A DNA stretch of 64,000 bases from Candidatus Obscuribacter sp. (GTDB lineage: Bacteria > Cyanobacteriota > Vampirovibrionia > Obscuribacterales > Obscuribacteraceae): assembly GCA_016712465.1 (NCBI GenBank), contig JADJQZ010000001.1, positions 4,526,001-4,590,000 on the forward strand, given 5' to 3'. Each line of letters starts with the position of its first letter. Within the stretch, counting starts at the first letter, position 1. Position numbers and translations under genes: made by a program. Shown piece by piece: positions 33,198 to 42,578 of this stretch. The notes below the pieces were generated by a model, which was not told the DNA's origin, ran no database searches, and was given only the letters and a program-made list of their open reading frames with translations.

Positions 33198-35135
33198 GTG
33201 AGAGCCCTGGCTGAAAAACAATTGGCGACCCGAACGGGTCTGGGGATAAGCCCTCAGACCCGCAGGGGACAACGGGCTGCTTCCAAACAGCCTTTGCTCT
33301 GCCTCAGTTTGAGCTTCGGTCTGGCCATGGTAATGGTCATCGCCGGTGAAGTAGGACAGTGCGCACCGCTTCTGGCCTCGGCCCCCGATCAGGGACAGGT
33401 CTCCGGCAAAGGCGTTCTGGAGAAGCGCGACTTGGCGCCCTACTGCCAGGCGGAAGCCGGCGTCAAACTACTCATGGGTATATTCAGCCGCCTCGGTAAT
33501 GAGCCACAACTGGCGCTCAAAAACGAAATGCAAAATCGCAAGGCCGACCTCAGGCAAGAGCCTGTACCAGCCAGTTTGCTGGCCGGCGCCGGCAACATAT
33601 CGGACGTATCACAGGGTCAGCTTTCCAAAAACTATACCGATCCGGCTCTGGCGATCAGACCACAGCAAACATCCGTGCGGCGATTGACGGTCGGGCGAGC
33701 GGTAATCAATAAAGTAGTACCGATAGACGGCATGACTATCGCCATGGCCCCCCGCGGTAGTGTCAATGCACCGGCTCCGGCCATGCAAGCCCTGCCTTCC
33801 GGGGCAGGCGGTGCTGCCGGCGATAGCCTGGCTCCTTCCGCACCACCAGCTAGTTTCCAGAGTCAGGGACAGGGGCTGGGCGCCTCCACGAGAAATATGC
33901 GTCCCAGCTTTCAGGGTGCCCTGCCCAGAGCGGAAGGACAGCGCTATGCGCAACAAGCCGGGGGCTACTCAAGCAACAGCGATGCCCTGCAAGAGAAAGT
34001 AGCGACAAACAAACTCCTCGATTTGAAGAGCCAACTCAATCAAGGGACCGGCGCCTCCAAGCCGGTAAATTCGATACCCTACCTGGCCGGCAGCCTGCAC
34101 AGCACCATGAGCCCCATGCAGGATAAAAGCAGACTGAAGGAATTCAACAGTGAAAGCAAGCGCACCTCCTATGGTGGCGGCTCCGAGGGTCTGAACCGCG
34201 GTAGGCAAATTGAAGACAACCTCAGCCAGGCCAGCTACGATGAAGGTCGGGTGGTGCCGACTCCGGCGGCAGAACCTTCCGTGAACGGCATTATCAGACC
34301 GGCCGAACAACCCGGTCTGTTCAAATATGTTAGAGAACACAGGCTCGAACTGCCCAAAGATGCCCCCCGGGAAATAGCCAGTCGAGAAAGTCGCCTCGAT
34401 ACAAAAGACAGTTTCAGAGAATCGGAGCGGGAGCAAAGCAAATCCGTCGGACAAGAAGAACTAAGTTACGGTGCAGTATCGGAGGCCGGTAAGGCCAGGG
34501 CCGTCCTTGCTAAGCAGGTGCCACGGCGCAAAGCCACGGCGGCAAGCGAAGTCAGTCAGAAAGGAAGCACCACCGATGGTGAATCGAGACCGGAAGTAGC
34601 CAGCAAAAAAGCCAAGGCGGAAAGACAAGAGAGATTCAACCAGGCCTCACCGGTGCCCCTGGTGGCCTATCTGCCGCCCAGCACTTTGCGCGGCATCAGC
34701 GGCTTACCCCTGGGTTCTTCCGAGAAAGATACTCTCGCTTATCTCAAAAGTCGCGGCCAATTCAAGACAGCAGAAAGCCATGGCTGGCGGGTTTACTCCC
34801 TCAGTAATGTTCAGGGTAATGTGGCGCTGCAAGCCTATCTTCGCGGCGGTAAACTGGAAGCCCTGAGGGTCTATAGTGCCGACTACCTGCCGGCCAGCCT
34901 GGGTGTCTCCATAGAAAGCGAGCTGAGCACCATGAAGAGCAAATTCGGGGAACCTTCTTTTGTTCTGGATGAGCCGCCGGCCAATCGCACCCTCAATAGC
35001 AAGCTAGATAAGGGAGCGGCACCGGCCGCTAAAAACTATGTCTATCCCCTCAGCCAGGTCGGCTTCCAACTGGCAAGACCTTCGGCCGGCGCCAGCCCGC
35101 AGGTGATGAGCGTGCTATTTTTCCGCTACCTGTAA
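33198..35135 (+). CDS. Large exported, mostly disordered protein
   Basis: 645 residues from a GTG with AGAGGA eight bases upstream. An in-frame start at 33138 inside the regulator gene is unlikely. A hydrophobic stretch (LLCLSLSFGLAMVMVIAGE) 30 residues in acts as signal peptide or anchor. Residues of about 60-480 are rich in Ser, Gly, Ala, Gln and charged groups and look disordered. The last 150 residues look folded (SGLPLGSSEKDTLAYLKSRG, then VYPLSQVGFQLARP). No family is recognised. It is co-directional with and 14 bases after a two-component system, so it may be an envelope protein tied to that sensor. Confidence 0.75.
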   Translation: MRALAEKQLATRTGLGISPQTRRGQRAASKQPLLCLSLSFGLAMVMVIAGEVGQCAPLLASAPDQGQVSGKGVLEKRDLAPYCQAEAGVKLLMGIFSRLGNEPQLALKNEMQNRKADLRQEPVPASLLAGAGNISDVSQGQLSKNYTDPALAIRPQQTSVRRLTVGRAVINKVVPIDGMTIAMAPRGSVNAPAPAMQALPSGAGGAAGDSLAPSAPPASFQSQGQGLGASTRNMRPSFQGALPRAEGQRYAQQAGGYSSNSDALQEKVATNKLLDLKSQLNQGTGASKPVNSIPYLAGSLHSTMSPMQDKSRLKEFNSESKRTSYGGGSEGLNRGRQIEDNLSQASYDEGRVVPTPAAEPSVNGIIRPAEQPGLFKYVREHRLELPKDAPREIASRESRLDTKDSFRESEREQSKSVGQEELSYGAVSEAGKARAVLAKQVPRRKATAASEVSQKGSTTDGESRPEVASKKAKAERQERFNQASPVPLVAYLPPSTLRGISGLPLGSSEKDTLAYLKSRGQFKTAESHGWRVYSLSNVQGNVALQAYLRGGKLEALRVYSADYLPASLGVSIESELSTMKSKFGEPSFVLDEPPANRTLNSKLDKGAAPAAKNYVYPLSQVGFQLARPSAGASPQVMSVLFFRYL

Positions 35136-35263
35136 GAGCCTTCCTTAAATTCCGCCTACTTCGTATTTCGCCCACCTGACAACCGCCGGCTTTGGTGTTA
35201 CGCTCCCCGAGAACTGGCGTAAATCCCCCCGTAGATAATTTAATTCAGGCACAGGTGTTGTTG

Positions 35264-36139
35264 ATGACGCAAATCGAACAGTGGGCATCCGGCGATGGGA
35301 AGCAAGACAAGATACTGGCATTTCAAGGCGGAGAGAATCACGGTTTATGGATGAAAGACCTGGCTAATTTCCAGGGCAATGGCGAAAGATTAGAACCGCA
35401 ATTCAAACGCCCGCAGGATAACCTGGTTCTGGTGCAGAACACGGCCGATGAACCGGAAGAAGAAGCGGAAGCCCATGCACCCGAGAGCATGCTTGGTCTC
35501 TTGCGTGCTGAAGACCCGGCCAATCTCGGCAAAGGTCTCAGGTCAATGCAAGGACTGGCAGAGGAATTCGCCACCGCCACGGATAAACCCAAGGCTCTTA
35601 ACCAGCTCAGGGAAGGCTTCGAAGGGGCCGTTAAGCAGACCGACACGGATTTCGAAGCAGTGAAAGCCAACTTCGAAGCCGAGAGAATTAAACTGAAACC
35701 GGAATTGGAACCTCGACTCAAGGCCATGGAACAGGCCGGCAAAGAGATGGGCGAGGCCATGGGCAAACTGCCCAAGGAAGAGCAAGAGCGCATGAAATGG
35801 GCCATGGCCGGTTACAAAAACGGATCCAATTCACAGGAATTCGACCAAGCCATCGCCAGAGAAATAGGCAAACATCCGGGACTCTTACCGGCCCTGGAAG
35901 CCGGACTGAAAGCAAGCAATGACCTGGCTCCTTATATGGAAAAGGCCCAGGCTCTCAAGCAGGGCATGGAAAATGCCATGGCTGAAAGAATTGCCGGGCG
36001 CCAGGCTTACAGTGAAGTGCTGAAGGAAGGCGGAGACGATAAAAGGGCGCAACGCATGGATCTGGAAGCGCGGGCCATAATGATGGGTATTCCCCTGGAA
36101 AATATCGACGCTATTGAGAAACGCCAGCAAGGGAAATAG
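35264..36139 (+). CDS. Hypothetical helical, charged protein
   Basis: 291 residues from the ATG at 35264; a TTG at 35192 is in frame but less likely. There is no signal peptide and no membrane segment. From about residue 85 the sequence is almost wholly helical and rich in Glu, Lys, Ala and Met (ELEPRLKAMEQAGKEMGEAM), suggesting a long coiled coil. The first 80 residues are more mixed. I do not recognise the family. It stands alone between the exported protein and adenine deaminase. Confidence 0.65.
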   Translation: MTQIEQWASGDGKQDKILAFQGGENHGLWMKDLANFQGNGERLEPQFKRPQDNLVLVQNTADEPEEEAEAHAPESMLGLLRAEDPANLGKGLRSMQGLAEEFATATDKPKALNQLREGFEGAVKQTDTDFEAVKANFEAERIKLKPELEPRLKAMEQAGKEMGEAMGKLPKEEQERMKWAMAGYKNGSNSQEFDQAIAREIGKHPGLLPALEAGLKASNDLAPYMEKAQALKQGMENAMAERIAGRQAYSEVLKEGGDDKRAQRMDLEARAIMMGIPLENIDAIEKRQQGK

Positions 36140-36207
36140 TGTAGACTCAAATCTTGTGCATCAGCTGGGGAACCCATCGGTCTCCCCGTGCCAGGGTAAC
36201 GGAGTTT

Positions 36208-37233
36208 ATGCAAGCAATTTTCAGTGATATCGAGAAGCTACGGAAACTTCCCAAAGCGGAGTTACACCTGCACATTGAGGGCACCTTTGAACCGGAGCTG
36301 ATCTTTGAACTGGCGGCAAAAAACCGCGTGGACCTCAACTACAAGAGTGTAGAAGAGCTCAGGCAGGCTTATCAGTTCAGTGATCTGCAATCCTTCTTGA
36401 ATATCTATTATGCCGGCATGTCCGTGCTCAAAGATGAGTACGACTTTGAAAAGTTGGCCGAAAGTTATTTTGAGAGAGCGGCGGCAGACGGCGTTGTGCA
36501 TGCCGAACTCTTTTTCGATCCCCAGGCCCATACCGGTAGAGGCATCAAATTCGATACCGTCATTAACGGGCTTCACCGCGCCTGCAAAAATTCCGCCACC
36601 AAGTATGGTCTGACCAGTGCACTGATTCTCTGCTTCTTGCGAGACCTCGACAGCGAAAGTGCCATGGCCACGTTGGAGGAAGCGCTCAAGCATAAAGAGA
36701 AGTTTATCGCCGTCGGTCTTGATTCGGCGGAAGTCGGCAATCCCCCGAGCAAGTTCGAGAAAGTCTTTGCCCGAGCCCGGACCGAAGGACTCCTGACAGT
36801 GGCCCACGCCGGCGAAGAAGGACCACCGCCCTATGTCTGGGAAGCCCTCGATTTGCTGAAAGTGAGCCGTATCGACCACGGTGTCAGAAGCCTGGAGGAT
36901 GAGAAACTTACCAAAAGGCTGAAGGCGGAAGAAATTCCCCTTACGGTCTGCCCCCTTTCCAATGTAAAACTGAAGGTTTTCAAAGATCTTAAAGAGCACA
37001 ATCTCAAGAAGATGCTCGACCTCGGACTGAAAGCCACAATCAATTCCGACGACCCGGCTTACTTCGGCGGCTATGTGCTGGAAAACTACAACCAGTGCCG
37101 ACTGGCCCTCTCACTGAGCGACGAAGATCTCATTCAACTGGCGAAAAACTCCATCACCGCCTCCTTCCTTCCTGAAAATGAAAAGCGCAAGCACCTCCAG
37201 GCCATAGAGAACCAATTCAATCTGACAACCTGA
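36208..37233 (+). CDS. Adenine deaminase (Aah1-type, adenosine deaminase superfamily)
   Basis: 341 residues from the ATG at 36208, with GGAG closely before it. TIM-barrel metal hydrolase: ELHLHIEG supplies two zinc His, VAHAGEEGPP the third His and catalytic Glu, RIDHGV the His, and NSDDPAYFGGY the Asp pair. The EEGPP, CPLSNVKL and DDPAYFGGY variants are those of adenine deaminase (EC 3.5.4.2) rather than adenosine deaminase, which usually has HAGE followed by other residues and TDDP. It would turn adenine into hypoxanthine for purine salvage in the cytosol. The neighbours give no more hint. Confidence 0.88.
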   Translation: MQAIFSDIEKLRKLPKAELHLHIEGTFEPELIFELAAKNRVDLNYKSVEELRQAYQFSDLQSFLNIYYAGMSVLKDEYDFEKLAESYFERAAADGVVHAELFFDPQAHTGRGIKFDTVINGLHRACKNSATKYGLTSALILCFLRDLDSESAMATLEEALKHKEKFIAVGLDSAEVGNPPSKFEKVFARARTEGLLTVAHAGEEGPPPYVWEALDLLKVSRIDHGVRSLEDEKLTKRLKAEEIPLTVCPLSNVKLKVFKDLKEHNLKKMLDLGLKATINSDDPAYFGGYVLENYNQCRLALSLSDEDLIQLAKNSITASFLPENEKRKHLQAIENQFNLTT

Positions 37234-37355
37234 CAAGCAAGATTTAGAGCCCGGGGCAGTTGATCGGTTAAAATAAGCTTGGCAAATTCAAACGCCGCTT
37301 CTTTCCTGCTCAGGCCAAGCATCCGGCCTGTTGCAATAAATAAGGCTGAAGAACC

Positions 37356-39410
37356 TTGGAGCCATACCTACCACTTTACTTGCGCCATCGCCCCCAGACC
37401 CTCAAACAACTGGTGGGTCAGCGCTCCGTAGTCAAGACATTAACCAATGCCATCGACAACGATCGCATTGCTCATGCTTATCTATTTACAGGCCCCCGAG
37501 GCACCGGTAAAACCTCCAGCGCCCGCATCCTGGCCAAATCCCTCAACTGCGAAAAGGGTCCCACCGCTGAGCCCTGCATGGTTTGCCCCATGTGCGTGGA
37601 AATCAAACAAGGCATATCGCCGGCAGTACTGGAAATCGACGCCGCTTCCAATAATTCCGTGGACGACGCCCGTGTACTGATCGAAAGAGCACCACTTGTG
37701 GCCCAGGGCGGGCGCTTTAAGCTCTACATCATAGACGAATGCCACATGCTCACCAAGGAAGCTTTCAATGCTCTCCTGAAGACCATTGAAGAGCCGCCGC
37801 CCAAGGTAATTTTTGTACTGGCCACCACAGAAGAACATAAGGTTCCGCCGACTATCATCAGTCGCTGCCAGCGCCTCATGTTCCGCCTGGTCAATCACGA
37901 AGACCTCACCAAACATCTTCGCAATGTGGCCGACCAGGAAGATATTCATATCGAAGATAGCGCCCTGGAACTAATAGCCCGCCGCTCTGGAGGCGGACTG
38001 AGAGACGCCATGGGGCTTTTAGACCAGGCCTCTCTGCTTGCCACCAAAGAAAAACCGGTGGCCGTGGCCGACTTGCTTACCCTTCTTGGTGCCATCGACG
38101 AAGACGTGCTTCTCGATATTAGCAAAGGCATGAGAGACCGTGATGGAGAGCAGGTTCTCACCTCCGTGCACGGACTATTGAGCCAGGGGCGCGAACCATC
38201 CCTGGTGGCACTGGAATTGAGCAAGCACTTTCTCAACATGACCAAAGCGCTGCATCTGGGCAAGAAGAAAAGCAGTGGCGGCGATTCTCCACTGGCCCAG
38301 GTGATCTCCGGTTCGGCCGGCTATATCGAAGCCATCACCGACCTGGCTCCCGCCTTCGAGGGCTATGAGCTGACCCAGATGGTGGAACACCTGGATCGAC
38401 TGGAACAGACCCTGCGCCGCTCCACCCAACCAGCCCTCTCTCTGGAAGTAGGACTGCTTTCCCTCTGCTATAGACAGGAAATCAATCTGGTCAAGGATCT
38501 GGTCAAACGCATAGAACATCTGGAAGCACTAATGACCGACGGCGGCGGCGTCATCACGCCATCACACCGCAGCAGTTCACCTTCCCAAACTCCGACCACG
38601 CCCGCCCCTCGGGTGCAGGCACCACCGGCGCCATCACCCACCCCCGCCCCGGCACCTGCTCCGGCACCTGCTCCGGCACCAGTTCCAGCGCCAGCCCCGG
38701 CACCAGTTCCAGCACCAGCGCCGACTCCCGCTCCCACACCCACTCCCGCTCCCGCACCAGCACCAGCACCCGCTCCGGCACCCAGACCGGCGGAGCAGCG
38801 TGGCGGTGGCGATGAAGAAGGGGCGTCCATGGAAGAGGTGGATGAATTCTGGTCCAACCTCCTGGAAGAACTGCAAAGCAAATCCATTCCCACCTACAGC
38901 CTTGTATCTCAGTTCGGCTTCCCCCTTGCCCTGCGCGGAGATGAGCTGGTAATAGGCGTCATGAAAGAGCACTTCCAGAAAACGCTGGAAAATAAAGCGG
39001 ACCACATCAAGACCGCCGCCAAACGTTTGCTTGGCAAAGAACTTTTCATCAAGGTGAAAGTACAGACCCCCGATCCAGGCCGTGCCCCGCAATCCCACTC
39101 CGCCCAGAGTCATGGTCAGCCGGCCGAGCGGGCCGGGCAAAGTCAGCGCGATGCCGTTCCCAGTCAGAACCCTCCCCAAGAAGACGATAGCGAACCTGAG
39201 CCGGCGCCGTCTTCGCGCTATCAATCATCAGGCAGTGACGAGCGTCCACCTGAGCCGGCAAAACCGGTGAGGGAAGAAGTAGCACTCTTATCAACGGAAG
39301 AGCCGCGCCGAAAATCCAACAATGTGCCGCCGCCGGAAAGCGGCGAACAACTAATGGTCAAGGAAGCCTATAAGCTATTTGAAGGACCAGGCTCAAGGCA
39401 GATTGGCTAG
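37356..39410 (+). CDS. dnaX: DNA polymerase III subunit gamma/tau
   Basis: 684 residues from a TTG; no in-frame ATG precedes the Walker A, so TTG is required. AAA+ clamp-loader motor: GPRGTGKTS, four zinc Cys (LNCEKG, CMVCPMC), Walker B IIDECHML, sensor 1 with SRC arginine finger (TIISRCQR), and the lid and collar domains to about 400. A linker of about 70 residues is almost pure Pro-Ala (412-478). The tau-like C-terminal part (VDEFWSNLLEEL) binds polymerase. I saw no slippery A-run that would make a short gamma by frameshift. Neither ybaB nor recR is adjacent. Confidence 0.94.
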   Translation: MEPYLPLYLRHRPQTLKQLVGQRSVVKTLTNAIDNDRIAHAYLFTGPRGTGKTSSARILAKSLNCEKGPTAEPCMVCPMCVEIKQGISPAVLEIDAASNNSVDDARVLIERAPLVAQGGRFKLYIIDECHMLTKEAFNALLKTIEEPPPKVIFVLATTEEHKVPPTIISRCQRLMFRLVNHEDLTKHLRNVADQEDIHIEDSALELIARRSGGGLRDAMGLLDQASLLATKEKPVAVADLLTLLGAIDEDVLLDISKGMRDRDGEQVLTSVHGLLSQGREPSLVALELSKHFLNMTKALHLGKKKSSGGDSPLAQVISGSAGYIEAITDLAPAFEGYELTQMVEHLDRLEQTLRRSTQPALSLEVGLLSLCYRQEINLVKDLVKRIEHLEALMTDGGGVITPSHRSSSPSQTPTTPAPRVQAPPAPSPTPAPAPAPAPAPAPVPAPAPAPVPAPAPTPAPTPTPAPAPAPAPAPAPRPAEQRGGGDEEGASMEEVDEFWSNLLEELQSKSIPTYSLVSQFGFPLALRGDELVIGVMKEHFQKTLENKADHIKTAAKRLLGKELFIKVKVQTPDPGRAPQSHSAQSHGQPAERAGQSQRDAVPSQNPPQEDDSEPEPAPSSRYQSSGSDERPPEPAKPVREEVALLSTEEPRRKSNNVPPPESGEQLMVKEAYKLFEGPGSRQIG
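38635..38790 (+). repeat. Low-complexity Pro-Ala codon repeat inside dnaX
   Basis: About 150 bases made of imperfect 6- and 12-base units such as GCACCTGCTCCG and GCACCAGTTCCA, encoding alternating Pro and Ala with a few Val and Thr. The unit sequence drifts between synonymous codons, as expected for selection on the peptide plus occasional slippage. Confidence 0.85.
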
Positions 39411-39452
39411 CTTCAAAACCCAAGCGAATTCAGCAAATACTGAGGTCTACGA

Positions 39453-40448
39453 ATGCCAAGAACCGTTCTGTCCACTTTCTTATGCCTGCTGCTCTCTTTC
39501 GGTCTGCCTTTTGCCGCGCAAAGTAAAGATTTGCCCCTTAAACCGATTACCATCGCCCAGTTCGGCCATGTCTTCCTCTATATGCCGCTCTATGTGGCCA
39601 TGAGAAAAGGTTTCTTCAAGGAGGAGGGTCTGGATGTACGCCTGGTCAGCACCGGCGGTGACGAAAAGACTTTCACGGCAGTGGTTACGGGCAATGCTCA
39701 ATTTGGTGTTTCCGATCCCACCTTCACGGCAATCGCCAGGGAGCGGGGACAGGGAGGCAAGGTAGTAGCGGGCATCGTGCGCGGGGTTCCATTCTGGGTG
39801 GTGGCTTTTGATCCGGCCATCAAAACTTTCGACAACCCTGAAGCTTTCAAAGGCAAGCGAGTAGCAACCTACACAGCCCCTTCCACCAGCTACGCGGTAA
39901 TGAAGAAGGTGCTGCAGAACAATGGTCACCCGGTGGACGCCAAAATTGTGCAGGGCGCTTTCGGCACCCTCCTGGCCATGCTGAAAGCCAGGCACGCGGA
40001 TATGGCTCTCGATATTGAACCGATTGTCTCCATTGCCACCGCCGAAGGTGCGCGAGTAGTCTACAGCCCGGCCGGAAAATTAGGCGACTTTGCTTTTACA
40101 GGACTGACGGTTTCCGATGACTACCTCAAAAAAAATCCGGAAACTGTGCAAAAGGCAGTCAATGCCATTACCCGAGCCATGGCTTTTATTCGCAAAGACT
40201 ATGAAGGCACGGTGAAAATAGCCTGCGCCGACTTTCCCGAAGTCAAGGAACAGGTGGTGAGGGAAGCGCTCAAACGTTTGCTGAGCCAGGGCACTATCCC
40301 GAAAGACACCCTCTTGCCTGAAGCTGCCTGGCAAAATGCCGTCAATCTGCGCAGAGAAATAGGCGACTTGAAGAGCGCCGGCAGTTTCAAAGAAAACGTG
40401 GATATGAGCTTCGCCCGCAAGGCGCTATCCGGTGCCGGCGCCAAATGA
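39453..40448 (+). CDS. NMT1/THI5-type ABC transporter substrate-binding protein
   Basis: 331 residues, ATG with GAGGT seven bases upstream. Signal peptide (LSTFLCLLLSFGLPFAAQS). The mature part follows the NMT1-like plan: ITIAQFGHVFLYMPLYVAMR, FFKEEGLDVRLV, GNAQFGVSD, and FKGKRVATYTAPSTSY. This family binds small sulfonates, nitrate-like ions, riboflavin or pyrimidine thiamin precursors; the ligand cannot be read here. The stop overlaps the ATPase start by four bases. It is the periplasmic part of a three-gene importer. Confidence 0.9.
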   Translation: MPRTVLSTFLCLLLSFGLPFAAQSKDLPLKPITIAQFGHVFLYMPLYVAMRKGFFKEEGLDVRLVSTGGDEKTFTAVVTGNAQFGVSDPTFTAIARERGQGGKVVAGIVRGVPFWVVAFDPAIKTFDNPEAFKGKRVATYTAPSTSYAVMKKVLQNNGHPVDAKIVQGAFGTLLAMLKARHADMALDIEPIVSIATAEGARVVYSPAGKLGDFAFTGLTVSDDYLKKNPETVQKAVNAITRAMAFIRKDYEGTVKIACADFPEVKEQVVREALKRLLSQGTIPKDTLLPEAAWQNAVNLRREIGDLKSAGSFKENVDMSFARKALSGAGAK

Positions 40449-41227
40449 CCGCCCTCTCCATCGAAGCACTGCAATTTAGTTTTGCCGATGCCGATAAAGT
40501 GGTGAACGACTTTCACCTGCAAGCAGAAAGTGGTGAAATCATCTGCCTGTTGGGTGCCAGCGGTTGCGGCAAGACCACGGTCTTAAATCTCATCGCCGGC
40601 TTGCTAAAACCAAGCGGCGGCAAAATTGAATTATCGACAAGAAAATCCGCTGCTGAAACAGGCATCGATGTAGGCTACATTTTCCAGAACGATGCCCTCT
40701 TTCCCTGGCGCACCGTAGAAGGAAATCTCCTTCTGGCAAGCGATTTGAACCCTATCCTGAGCAAAGCACAGGCATTGGACAAAATGGGACAGTATCTGGA
40801 TGTCTTTCACCTCTCAAAAAGCGTTCTGAAAAAATTTCCCTCCCAGTTATCGGGCGGGATGCGGCAGCGGGTGAGCATTATTCAAACCTTGATGTTCGAG
40901 CCGGAGCTGATTTTACTCGATGAACCTTTTTCGGCCCTCGATTACTACACCAAACTCAGCCTGGAGGAAGAATTTTGCCAGTTGGTTCGCAGCCAGGGTA
41001 AGACCGCCATCCTGGTCACCCACGACATTGAAGAGGCCGTAGCTATGGCTGATAGAGCCTACATCATGAACGGCGGCAAACTGGAACGCGAATTTGTCAT
41101 TAGAGCCCCGCATCAAGAGGAATCCAGGAGCACTGCCACCAATGAAGCCCGCGGTAGTAGCGTCTTTGCCGAACACTATCGCCTGATCTGGAAGGAATTG
41201 AAACAAGTCGTCGGCAGCAAAGATTGA
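40445..41227 (+). CDS. ABC transporter ATPase (SsuB/TauB-like)
   Basis: 260 residues, ATG overlapping the previous stop (ATGA). Walker A GASGCGKTT, Q-loop FQNDALFPW, signature LSGGMRQR, Walker B LILLDEPFSALD and H-loop VTHDIEEAV are all complete. The FxWRTVEGN segment after the Q-loop is typical of the nitrate/sulfonate/taurine group. It drives uptake with the permease 18 bases downstream. Confidence 0.95.
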   Translation: MTALSIEALQFSFADADKVVNDFHLQAESGEIICLLGASGCGKTTVLNLIAGLLKPSGGKIELSTRKSAAETGIDVGYIFQNDALFPWRTVEGNLLLASDLNPILSKAQALDKMGQYLDVFHLSKSVLKKFPSQLSGGMRQRVSIIQTLMFEPELILLDEPFSALDYYTKLSLEEEFCQLVRSQGKTAILVTHDIEEAVAMADRAYIMNGGKLEREFVIRAPHQEESRSTATNEARGSSVFAEHYRLIWKELKQVVGSKD

Positions 41228-41244
41228 GGAGCCCAGCCTGAAGT

Positions 41245-42036
41245 ATGAACATGGCCGGTCGAGACGAAAGCGAACTAAACCTGAACAGCCCCTGGGTGAA
41301 AATACTTTATCCCCTGCCCTTTTTGCTCTTTCTGCTGGTCTGGCACCTGTGCACCGGCAATGACCCGCAAAAGCAATTTATTTTCTCCAGCCCGGAAAAA
41401 GTCTGGCAGGCTTTGCTCCGCCTCATAGAGTCAGGCGAACTCTGGACAAACAGCCTGGTGACCATTAGCGAAGCCCTGGCCGGCTTCCTGCTCGGCACTA
41501 CGATCGGGGCAGTGCTCGGACTGGCATTGTGGTATTCCCGTCTGGTGGCACAAATTTCTCGCCCTTATATAACCGCTCTATCGGCCGTGCCGATTTTTGC
41601 GCTTTCGCCAATCATTATTTCCTGGTTCGGCATCGAGATAACTTCAAAAATCATGCTGGCCTTTCTCTCCACCGTCTGCATGGCCCTGGTGCAGAGCTAC
41701 ATGGGAGCCATGTCGGTGGAAAAGCGTTACCTTAAACTGATGCAGGTAGTGGGGGCCAAACGCAGCCAGACTTTCCGACTGGTGGTGGTGCCCTCCTCCT
41801 TGATCTGGGTCTTGAACGCCATGAAAATCAACATCGGTCTGGCCCTCATGGGGGCCTTCATCGGCGAATTCATCTCTTCCGAGCATGGACTGGGATGCAT
41901 GATCGTCAAGGCTTCCGCTCTTTACGATATGGCCACGGTCTTTGTGGGTATCTTCGCCCTGATAGTGATTGCCCTGGTCTTCACCTTCATCATTGAAAAG
42001 TTGGAAAACCGCTTGATGGTATGGAAAAAACTCTAA
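41245..42036 (+). CDS. ABC transporter permease (SsuC/TauC-like)
   Basis: 263 residues, ATG. Six hydrophobic segments in the BPD type-1 layout. The cytoplasmic EAA loop is readable as YLKLMQVVGAKRSQTFRLVV followed by the next helix, the docking site for the ATPase. It is the last gene of the importer and ends just before the convergent acylphosphatase gene. Confidence 0.94.
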   Translation: MNMAGRDESELNLNSPWVKILYPLPFLLFLLVWHLCTGNDPQKQFIFSSPEKVWQALLRLIESGELWTNSLVTISEALAGFLLGTTIGAVLGLALWYSRLVAQISRPYITALSAVPIFALSPIIISWFGIEITSKIMLAFLSTVCMALVQSYMGAMSVEKRYLKLMQVVGAKRSQTFRLVVVPSSLIWVLNAMKINIGLALMGAFIGEFISSEHGLGCMIVKASALYDMATVFVGIFALIVIALVFTFIIEKLENRLMVWKKL

Positions 42037-42058
42037 AACTTCAGGAGTCAGCGCCCCT

Positions 42059-42376
42059 TCAGTCTCTCAAAACAAGAAAGGCAGCGGGCAGTTCGGCGGC
42101 GGAAAAATTTGCCAGCCAGGCAGAAAGCTCCGCCTCTTCCAGAAAACGCTCCACCAGTTGCTCGACCTGAGCATTGGGCGGTCCCTTGCGGCAGTAATCC
42201 AAAAGGACGGCAAGGGACTGCCCGTCCCCATGGGCCAGACCCTCCACCGAGCCGTCCGCTAAATTGCGCACAAAGCCGGTAAGACCAAGATTCTGAGCGG
42301 TATAGCGAGTGCTCTGCCGGTAAAAGACACCCTGAACGCGCCCGGTTACCTTGAAATAGACTGTCTTTTTCTCCAA
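42059..42376 (-). CDS. acyP: Acylphosphatase
   Basis: 105 residues if started at the TTG at 42376, which has AAGGGAAGG upstream and gives family length; an upstream TTG at 42427 would add 17 unlikely residues. The KVTGRVQGVFYR segment holds the phosphate-binding loop with the catalytic Arg. LGLTGFVRNLADGSVEGLAHG holds the catalytic Asn. A CRKGPPNAQVE motif follows. It hydrolyses acyl-phosphates in the cytosol. After the family core about ten extra C-terminal residues are present. Single gene. Confidence 0.9.
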   Translation of the reverse strand: MEKKTVYFKVTGRVQGVFYRQSTRYTAQNLGLTGFVRNLADGSVEGLAHGDGQSLAVLLDYCRKGPPNAQVEQLVERFLEEAELSAWLANFSAAELPAAFLVLRD

Positions 42377-42466
42377 AATTCCTTCCCTTACCCACCCCTG
42401 TCGGGAACCGGAGCGATCGTCCGTCAATTAAAGGGGATGGTCTGAATTTCCTAAAACACTCAGACT

Positions 42467-42496
42467 TTAATAAAATCAATATAGAAAGATGGTCAA
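42467..42496 (-). promoter_or_regulatory. Possible acylphosphatase promoter
   Basis: On the minus strand TTGACC (42496-42491) is followed after 18 bases by TATTAA (42472-42467), in an A/T-rich stretch about 90 bases before the chosen start. Confidence 0.4.
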
Positions 42497-42578
42497 GCGG
42501 CTACAATGTAGTAACCAATTGCCTGGCACAATCACCGTGAGTTTAGCAAAGGTGGTTCATCAGGCAAACCGGTTTCAG

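Noticed and set aside
38250..38300. Programmed frameshift site in dnaX
   Set aside because: The A/G-rich stretch here is not a slippery heptamer with a following hairpin, and the reading frame codes for normal collar-domain sequence.
38635..38790. Minisatellite or mobile repeat
   Set aside because: The repeat is in frame, codes for a Pro-Ala linker typical of gamma/tau proteins, and does not occur outside the gene in this window.
42048..42479. 143-codon minus-strand frame overlapping acylphosphatase
   Set aside because: Other frame of the same strand; the acylphosphatase frame carries the GRVQGVFYR and Asn motifs, this one has none.
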